Positions 59,001 to 64,000 of a stretch of 64,000 bases of DNA are shown here, piece after piece. The DNA is from [Phormidium] sp. LEGE 05292 (lineage in GTDB: Bacteria; Cyanobacteriota; Cyanobacteriia; Cyanobacteriales; Aerosakkonemataceae): contig NZ_JADEWG010000017.1 in the NCBI RefSeq assembly GCF_015207735.1, positions 1 through 64,000 on the forward strand. Direction: 5' to 3'. How positions within the stretch are numbered: the stretch's first letter is position 1; each line of letters starts with the position of its first letter. The position numbers were made by a program, and so were the translations under genes. The notes under the pieces were generated by a model. It was not told the origin of the DNA, did no database searches, and worked only from the letters and a program-made list of their open reading frames with translations.

Positions 59001-59257
59001 CCGTAAAGAAACACCCGGTTAATTGGCAGTTGTTCTCCACTCAACAGGTTTTCTCGTCCAATGGCTTGCAGAGCCTGTGTCACTCGCTCTATTGCTTTTT
59101 GCCTGTTAGGACAATCTCGACCTTCCCAGAGAATATGCAGAGTATTCTCCCGCACCCGGGCTCGTACCTGCATCCCCGCAAGTACTAGCTCTCTTTCAAC
59201 CCACTGAGTCAGGTTGATTGGGTCAGATGTAATTTGGCGTTGCTCTATGTTCAACAT
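56027..59257 (-). CDS. DUF1574 protein: four N-terminal repeats, one TM helix, SGNH-like domain
   Basis: The product has 1076 residues. The first 500 contain four divergent repeats of about 120 residues, each with an ALEFLL-type helix and a strand ending V.IYGR.....PxW. A membrane helix lies at about 590-615 (VALVWGALGIMLALSTDLIV). It is followed by a charged linker (TKKRRSRQRKRRQPEN). The C-terminal domain (about 720-1060) has VLIVGSSRAMRGIDPAIL, FNFGINGGTAQIADLL and DPSHLNRYGA, in keeping with an SGNH-like esterase or acyltransferase (DUF1574). The last 15 residues (EQGSKGAEAQGSRGEK) are a translated microsatellite. It probably works with the MBOAT protein. Confidence 0.9.
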   Translation of the reverse strand: MLNIEQRQITSDPINLTQWVERELVLAGMQVRARVRENTLHILWEGRDCPNRQKAIERVTQALQAIGRENLLSGEQLPINRVFLYGRVLGEKKPNWTEQLDIQQLVPSRTTHSGKAPQVKNSQELAMKSVSEGTASEEIVSSQVVEVGDDEYWESQARQGNADAIAHYLSKHLSHLGVTVKVITKILPVKTKSKHRENPFKSKDLGTPKQRLWVFCESGYSPDPSLLAAPVAQQLRELNLAGFQDAVILSQVTGEESPDWMLRVDLTPPEEMLREWAQWGDEVAIERLLNRPQEHGMEISAVIKESTLHLSCTTPNWERIKQFHRGNYNVRPDIVPDKHRAIAILTPIIRTLAPQGLKAGIIYGHEHLDETPVWVEWLDLPGNNHPQLGQSTRSLAANGDEEALEFLLGQLLNTDIDWRLATGGIRIQVRRREDLLYVMTDALICPLQQQVGSPVVQFISELQIPGIAGVRVYGRRAGEKQPSWSYGRDFTARGVVVPESTPEFATSEHYVTEKIDSDSEEIVFTSEIPDTEDLPPGWLETQFEKLQERVGKFGQSCYATLTRSQICTPSETTQNFLALPGNANYSGAKVALVWGALGIMLALSTDLIVGSVLKMADSPQQNSPVLNDAAFREKYENENLTPEKPAAANTELVQENTTKKRRSRQRKRRQPENIFDTTGFTKPGDTEVKVDPTGENATLNVKHSDLPSFDNTQFDEKLAIYKKQIEKQGPPDVLIVGSSRAMRGIDPAILQKALAEQGYGKVQIFNFGINGGTAQIADLLIRRVLTPEEMPKLIIWADGARAMNSGRFDLTYSKLTTSPGYKGVEAGTFHKLEQPEDLANQTPKNQEAPTIVAELSENMGEIKAQDVDNLLNQKLGEISASYEERDRLNTKLRDWFANSFGEPEKPGQVRLSNEEIEERPFNWDGFLPISLRFNPDTYYENHAKVKGDYDTDYKDFYLGGPQNAALESLVQYTQSLQIPLVFINLPLTKEYLDSHRRQYEKEFEIYMLRLSLRKGFVFRNWNQLWPNKNEYFSDPSHLNRYGAAAVAQRLALDPLIPWPKEQGSKGAEAQGSRGEK
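56033..56083. repeat. ctgctcccctg microsatellite at the 3' end of the DUF1574 gene
   Basis: The tract of ctgctcc/ctgcgcc/cttgctcc units runs into the stop codon and supplies the C-terminal residues. It is the same class of repeat as at 41609-41676. Confidence 0.85.
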
Positions 59258-60023
59258 TAGGGCGCTAAATAAAGACTGAGGAAGAAACTGAGGACTAACA
59301 CTAGTACCGGAATGCAGAAGCTAGAGGGCAGTTGGCGCAGCCTGCTGACCGCAGGGAGGCATTTGCTCCAAGGTAAGAAGGCTTCTATATTCAGCTTGTT
59401 ACCTGTGTTCAACTGTCAATCATTTTGCTACGATGCACTAGTTTTCTGAATGCCGACCTTGGTTCTTACTAAATCAAATTACGAGTGGCATTATATCCTG
59501 CTCTGGTTAAAATACAATCATCCAATCAGGATTTTTGCACTTCTCAGTTGAGACTTCACTTCACCTCTGATGTCGTTTTTCCTTGAGTTTGCTACATCAT
59601 GATTGACCAAAACTAGGGTGTAGAGTGCAGGGTGTAGGGTTTGGGGGGGAAAGAAAAAATTGTATTTTTGTACACCCTGCCCCGAAACCATTAGGAGTAC
59701 AAGCCCCCACCAATTACCCCACACCCTTTTCTCGTTCCCAGGTTGAACCTGGGAATGAGGTCTTAGGAGGTTCTACCTCCATTGCGGCAAGATCTGAGTC
59801 AAAACTTAAAACTCTATTGGAGCCTTCTGTCTTTTGCTATACGTTCCAATTATTCTTTTTGACACCTTTGTGTTAAACAGTTTGGGCAAATCTGTTTCAC
59901 AATAATTAATGAACAAGTAGTTGCTCTTGCTTACGAAAAAGTAATCAATTTTACAATTTGTCCAAAAACAGGATTCTGGATAATTAACACTGAAGTTATT
60001 TGGTTATACTATCGAGGTACATT
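59258..60023. other. Longest intergenic region of the window (766 bases)
   Basis: The region holds the third palindromic repeat (59731-59780) and, at about 59612-59730, an imperfect inverted pair built on agggtgtag and caccct units with long G and C runs. I see no tRNA, riboswitch or coding frame with protein-like composition. It contains the promoters of the divergent DUF1574 and 60024 genes. Confidence 0.55.
59731..59780. repeat. Double-hairpin palindromic repeat, copy 3 (inverted)
   Basis: CTCGTTCCCAGGTTgAACCTGGGAAtgag (59731-59758) is followed by ggaggttctacctcc (59766-59780). Its reverse complement gives the same hairpin order and the same ggaggtagaacctcc block as copy 2 at 4172-4227. 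Confidence 0.85.
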
Positions 60024-60257
60024 ATGAACTCTAACAGCATCAATCAGCCAGAAACACGAACATCCCAAATCCCAGAAGCAACCTTTCCGGTAGAAATAAT
60101 TGTTAGTTTAGCTACAGGCCCTTTACTTCTGGGTGTATTATGTGGAAAGGCTTCATTAAAGTTTCTCCAAGCAGTAGGGGAAGCAAGCGAAGAAGTATTT
60201 CGCGGCGATCGCTTGCCAGTACTGCAATTTCCCAAAGTTGAATCTGAAGGAAATTAA
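60024..60257 (+). CDS. Small hypothetical protein with one hydrophobic helix
   Basis: The product has 77 residues from the ATG at 60024 with GAGG about ten bases before it. A polar N-terminus (residues 1-25) is followed by a hydrophobic segment (FPVEIIVSLATGPLLLGVLC) and an amphipathic helix with EASEEVFRGDRLPVLQF. It resembles the many small unannotated cyanobacterial proteins, but I recognise no family. It lies 300 bases upstream of ppc on the same strand. Confidence 0.55.
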   Translation: MNSNSINQPETRTSQIPEATFPVEIIVSLATGPLLLGVLCGKASLKFLQAVGEASEEVFRGDRLPVLQFPKVESEGN

Positions 60258-60556
60258 AAGTTGTGCAGTGGGGGCAAAAATCTCTAAGATTTCCCCATAC
60301 CGAGTTACTAAATATGTAACGCGAATTCCCAAACCTAAAAGAATAACACAATTGTAGAAAATATTTTCGAGGACACCGCAGTAAAAATAACTGCTCATTT
60401 GAACAAAGGTAAAAAGCGGAACATAAATGCCTTATACCTTCTGCCTTGGAGCCTTCTTTTACTAAGGCTGGCTAAATTGGTTGAATTTTCCACTAATCTA
60501 GCTTAATAAGCCTCGTAAAATTTTTTGGTTATTATAGCTTGGATAGAACAACACCT
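60258..60556. other. Intergenic region upstream of ppc
   Basis: This is 299 AT-rich bases. A short inverted repeat, aaatct-cta-agattt, lies at about 60278-60292. It should hold the ppc promoter. No operator or RNA is recognised. Confidence 0.45.
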
Positions 60557-63500
60557 ATGAGTCCGACACTCCAATCCGATCAGGCAGTTCATCTCGCTTC
60601 CCCATCAGACCTATTTTTGCGACATCGCCTAAAAGTCGTAGAGGACTTATGGGAATACGTTCTTTGCTCCGAATGTGGTCAAGAACTTGTAGACTTGTGT
60701 AATTACTTGCGATCGTTATGTTCCCCAGAAGGACAAGCTACTGGTGATAACCTTCAAGAAGACGAAGTTTTTCGGATCATTCAAAATTTAGAAATCAATG
60801 ATGCCATCCGTGCAGCGCGTGCTTTTGCCCTGTATTTCCAATTAATTAATATTGTCGAACAACACTATGACCAAAGGGCGCAACAACAAGCTTTACGCAT
60901 GGCGTTTAAGCAAGATGTTCCCGATCCAGCACTGCAAGCATTTACTAAGTTAGATGATGAATCTCAAGAAAGTATTCCCGGAACAGATTCTTTAGAAAAA
61001 AGTTGGCAAGCAGCAAATTGGTCACGTAAGGAAAAGGGAACTTTTCAATGGTTGTTTCCTTACTTGCGAAAGTTGAATATGCCGCCCCAAGCTGTCCAAA
61101 AATTAATTGATAATTTGGACATCCGATTAGTATTTACTGCACACCCAACAGAAATTGTCCGGCATACAATTAGAGATAAACAACGCCACATTGCCAAGAT
61201 TCTGCAAAAACTTGATGATTTAGAAGAAGGAAGTACGCTGCTCGAAGAAGCAGAAAATTCTTGGGAAGGTAAGTTACTCAAAGAAGAGTTAACGGAAGAA
61301 ATTCGTCTGTGGTGGCGAACTGATGAATTACATCAGTTTAAACCTTCGGTTTTGGATGAAGTAGATTACGCTTTACACTACTTCCAAGAAGTTTTGTTTG
61401 AAGCAATTCCTCAACTTTATCACAGATTAGAAAATAGCCTCAAAGGTGTCTGGCAAAATTTGCGCCCTCCAAAACCTAATTTTTGTAAGTTTGGTTCTTG
61501 GGTAGGGTCAGATAGAGATGGGAACCCCTTTGTTACTCCCGCAGTTAGTTGGCAAACATCTTGTTACCAGCGGCATTTGGTTTTGGAAAAATACATAGGT
61601 TCAATAGACAAATTAATTAATCGTTTAAGTTTGTCTTTGCACTGGTGTGATGTTTTGCCAGAGTTGTTAGAATCTCTGGAACAAAACCGTTTGCAAATGC
61701 CGGATGTTTATGAAGAGTTGTCAATTCGCTATCGCCAAGAACCATATCGGTTAAAGTTATCTTATGTGAAAAAGCGATTGGAGTATACACGCGATCGCAA
61801 TTGGCGACTCTACAAAGGTGAAGCTTTGCAACTAGAAGCTCTACAACAAAAACAGCAAACACCGATTTATAAAACATCTGAAGAATTTTTAGCACAACTG
61901 CGATTAATTCAACGTAACTTACAAGAAACAGGTTTAATCTGTCGCGACTTAGAACAACTGATTTGTCAAGTAGAAGTTTACGGATTCTGTTTAGCGTCTT
62001 TAGATGTCCGCCAAGAAAGTACCAGACACTCAGAGGCAATCAACGAAATAGTTGATTATCTGCAAGTGTTACCTTGTCAGTATAATGATTTAGCTGAAGA
62101 CGAAAAGATTAAATGGTTAGTTTCGGAACTGCAAACTAGAAGACCTTTAGTTGCTAACGAGTTGCCCTTTAGTCCACAGACTTGCGAAACAATTGAAACA
62201 TTGCGCGTGGTGCGGCAAATGCAGCGAGAGTTTGGTGAAGAAATTTGCCAAACTTATATTATCAGCATGAGCCATGATGTCAGCGATTTGTTAGAAGTCT
62301 TACTGTTTGCCAAAGAAGCAGGACTTTACGATCCATCCACAGGTGAAGGAACGCTGCAAATAGTACCACTATTTGAAACAGTGGAAGATTTGAAAAAAGC
62401 TCCTTCCATCATGCAAACTCTGTTTGAATTGCCATTTTATCGTGCTTTACTGGCAGGTGGTTATCAGAAATATGAAATAGAAAAGAAAAATGAAGTTAGT
62501 AATAATGTTACTTCTTTCAGTCCCTTACCTTCCTCATTACAAGAGGTAATGTTGGGTTATTCTGATAGCAACAAAGATTCCGGTTTCTTAAGTAGTAACT
62601 GGGAAATTCATAAAGCGCAAAAAGCCTTAGAAGCGATCGCTTGTAAGTATGGCGTTTCCCTCCGCATTTTTCACGGTAGAGGCGGTTCTGTCGGACGTGG
62701 TGGCGGCCCTTCCTACGAAGCAATTTTAGCCCAACCAGGACACACAATCAACGGCAGAATTAAAATTACCGAACAAGGCGAAGTCTTAGCTTCTAAATAT
62801 TCTTGGCCGGAATTAGCTTTGTACAATTTAGAAACTGTCACCACAGCAGTAATTCAAGCCAGCTTGCTGAGAACAGGGTTCGATAATATTGAACCTTGGA
62901 ACGAAATCATGGAAGAGTTGTCTGACAAATCTCGCCAACACTATCGCAGTTTGATTTACGAACAACCAGACTTTATTGATTTCTTCATGCAAGTAACACC
63001 AATTGAAGAAATTAGCCAATTACAAATTAGTTCTCGTCCCGCTAGACGAAAAACTGGAAAAAAAGATTTAAGCACATTAAGAGCAATTCCTTGGGTATTT
63101 AGTTGGACACAAAGCCGCTTTTTATTACCAGCTTGGTATGGCGTAGGAACAGCACTTAATCAATTTTTGCAGGAAAATCCCCAAGAAAATTTGAAGTTGT
63201 TACGCTACTTTTATTACAAATGGCCTTTCTTCAAAGTAGTGATTTCTAAAGTTGAAATGACTTTATCGAAAGTCGATTTACAAATCGCTCATTACTACAT
63301 GAAAGAATTGTCTGCACCAGAAGATTTACCCAGATTTGAAAAGTTGTTTGCTCAAATCTCTGATGAGTATCATTTGACTCGCGATCTAGTTTTAAACATC
63401 ACCGATCACAAACGTTTGTTGGATGGCGATCCTGATTTGCAGCGATCGGTACAACTCCGCAATGGTAACATTGTACCTCTGGGATTTTTACAAGTTTCCC

Positions 63501-63637
63501 TGTTAAAACGCCTGCGTCAAAGCAAATCGCAAAGTCTCACTGGTGTAATCGACTCCCGTCACAGTCGCGGCGAATTACTCCGAGGTGCATTATTGACAAT
63601 TAACGGTATTGCAGCCGGAATGAGAAACACAGGCTGA
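60557..63637 (+). CDS. ppc: Phosphoenolpyruvate carboxylase
   Basis: The product has about 1026 residues from the ATG at 60557 ([15 protein letters not shown]); a TTG at 60539 would add six residues. The enzyme adds bicarbonate to PEP, giving oxaloacetate to refill the TCA pathway and feed aspartate synthesis. Signature segments are [18 protein letters not shown] with the catalytic His, [30 protein letters not shown] with the catalytic Lys, [32 protein letters not shown] and the terminal [11 protein letters not shown]. There is no N-terminal Ser phosphorylation motif of the plant type, as usual in bacteria. Confidence 0.99.
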   Translation: MSPTLQSDQAVHLASPSDLFLRHRLKVVEDLWEYVLCSECGQELVDLCNYLRSLCSPEGQATGDNLQEDEVFRIIQNLEINDAIRAARAFALYFQLINIVEQHYDQRAQQQALRMAFKQDVPDPALQAFTKLDDESQESIPGTDSLEKSWQAANWSRKEKGTFQWLFPYLRKLNMPPQAVQKLIDNLDIRLVFTAHPTEIVRHTIRDKQRHIAKILQKLDDLEEGSTLLEEAENSWEGKLLKEELTEEIRLWWRTDELHQFKPSVLDEVDYALHYFQEVLFEAIPQLYHRLENSLKGVWQNLRPPKPNFCKFGSWVGSDRDGNPFVTPAVSWQTSCYQRHLVLEKYIGSIDKLINRLSLSLHWCDVLPELLESLEQNRLQMPDVYEELSIRYRQEPYRLKLSYVKKRLEYTRDRNWRLYKGEALQLEALQQKQQTPIYKTSEEFLAQLRLIQRNLQETGLICRDLEQLICQVEVYGFCLASLDVRQESTRHSEAINEIVDYLQVLPCQYNDLAEDEKIKWLVSELQTRRPLVANELPFSPQTCETIETLRVVRQMQREFGEEICQTYIISMSHDVSDLLEVLLFAKEAGLYDPSTGEGTLQIVPLFETVEDLKKAPSIMQTLFELPFYRALLAGGYQKYEIEKKNEVSNNVTSFSPLPSSLQEVMLGYSDSNKDSGFLSSNWEIHKAQKALEAIACKYGVSLRIFHGRGGSVGRGGGPSYEAILAQPGHTINGRIKITEQGEVLASKYSWPELALYNLETVTTAVIQASLLRTGFDNIEPWNEIMEELSDKSRQHYRSLIYEQPDFIDFFMQVTPIEEISQLQISSRPARRKTGKKDLSTLRAIPWVFSWTQSRFLLPAWYGVGTALNQFLQENPQENLKLLRYFYYKWPFFKVVISKVEMTLSKVDLQIAHYYMKELSAPEDLPRFEKLFAQISDEYHLTRDLVLNITDHKRLLDGDPDLQRSVQLRNGNIVPLGFLQVSLLKRLRQSKSQSLTGVIDSRHSRGELLRGALLTINGIAAGMRNTG

Positions 63638-63645
63638 TCCAGTAG

Positions 63646-63673
63646 GGTGCGTTAGGCACAGCTGTAACGCACC
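63646..63673. terminator. Hairpin after ppc (ggtgcgtta / taacgcacc)
   Basis: A perfect nine-base stem (63646-63654 with 63665-63673) surrounds a ten-base loop and is followed by attttccc. The arms are a dispersed palindrome common in many bacterial genomes. Its position 9 bases after the ppc stop suggests a terminator role. Confidence 0.65.
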
Positions 63674-63866
63674 ATTTTCCCTTTTCTCGGTACATGAAAT
63701 GGCATTAGTTTACCCAAAAATAAATACTGCTAAAGATTGATTTATTTATTAGTAAATTGTAAAGTTTTGTGTGATTTAGTATTTCAAAACACATTCCTTA
63801 ACCTGAGCTTTATCACTTAACCTTACTGTCGAGTATCGACAGCATCATCCTATACATTTTTAAACT

Positions 63867-64000
63867 ATGTCGGTTAGAGTTCAATTAAAGCGGAGAAAGC
63901 TGCTAGTTTTCCTGTGTCTTTCAGCCTTTGTCGTTGCTAGTAACGCAACCAACCATCTCCGTCCTCAAAGTGCTACTGCTAAAGACTCTTCATTGCTTTT
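63867..64000 (+). CDS. Start of an exported protein gene, cut by the window edge
   Basis: Forty-four codons are visible from the ATG at 63867, with no stop before the end. A basic N-terminus (RVQLKRRKLL) is followed by a hydrophobic stretch (VFLCLSAFVVASNA), which fits a Sec signal peptide or lipoprotein-like signal. Too little is present to assign a family. No strong ribosome-binding site is seen directly upstream. Confidence 0.5.
   Translation, partial: MSVRVQLKRRKLLVFLCLSAFVVASNATNHLRPQSATAKDSSLL

Noticed and set aside
59518-59876. Small frames on both strands in the 766-base gap
   Set aside because: They cross repeat and G/C-run sequence, have unlike composition and no start signals.
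61617-62039. 140-codon frame opposite ppc
   Set aside because: It is an antisense shadow within a conserved enzyme gene; no ribosome-binding site or motif.

Overview
The window is chromosomal DNA from a cyanobacterium, probably filamentous. The evidence is psaX (a photosystem I subunit found only in cyanobacteria), a plant/cyanobacterial-type PEP carboxylase, an HstK-type Ser/Thr-His kinase, a NatD-like permease, many HIP1 octamers (GCGATCGC), AT-rich codon use, and microsatellites of the tccttgtctcc / ggactggg / tctgcccc type seen in Nostocales and Oscillatoriales. No rRNA, tRNA, CRISPR array, transposase or phage gene was recognised. Species cannot be named from the sequence alone.

Layout. 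1-5.5 kb: a secreted collagen-like protein, ribosomal protein L32, a sulfite-oxidase-like molybdoenzyme, an aldehyde dehydrogenase and a receiver-histidine kinase. 6.0-19.0 kb: four large proteins on the + strand that share one AAA-like P-loop core (motif RQMGK[ST]S). One is a cyclase-TIR-AAA fusion and three are AAA-WD40 proteins; the last two are near-duplicates with 14 WD40 repeats each. 19.0-30.1 kb: urease genes ureC, ureB, ureA and ureD on the - strand, interrupted by a hybrid kinase / adenylate cyclase / response regulator module, a DJ-1/PfpI protein and an FkbM methyltransferase. 30.1-32.1 kb: formamidase behind a textbook NtcA promoter, then an FmdB-type zinc ribbon. 32.2-39.3 kb: a copper chaperone, a haem-oxygenase-like protein and a 1876-residue HstK kinase. 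39.5-46.7 kb: DUF305, natD, psaX, lipA (carrying a microsatellite inside the gene), a receiver protein and a Kef-type K+ efflux pair. 46.8-53.5 kb: a second AAA-like locus (AAA with four GAF domains; HTH-TIR-AAA) and a divergent HD phosphohydrolase. 53.6-64 kb: recR, an MBOAT/DUF1574 acyl-transfer pair, ppc and the start of a gene that runs off the end.

Two functional themes stand out. The first is nitrogen scavenging: urease, formamidase and NtcA control lie together, so urea and formamide would both feed ammonium. The second is a possible multi-protein signalling or conflict network. Six paralogous AAA-like ATPases carry different input and output domains (class III cyclase, TIR, HTH, WD40 propellers, four NKFDE-type GAF domains). 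Near them lie a canonical adenylate cyclase and an HD protein whose YHNxxH motif resembles class I cyclic-nucleotide phosphodiesterases. The parts of a cyclic-nucleotide make/sense/degrade circuit are therefore present. That they act together is my inference, not something the sequence proves.

Several dispersed repeat families (palindromes, microsatellites, longer imperfect repeats) fill the intergenic spaces. Two of them have entered coding regions (lipA and the DUF1574 gene).
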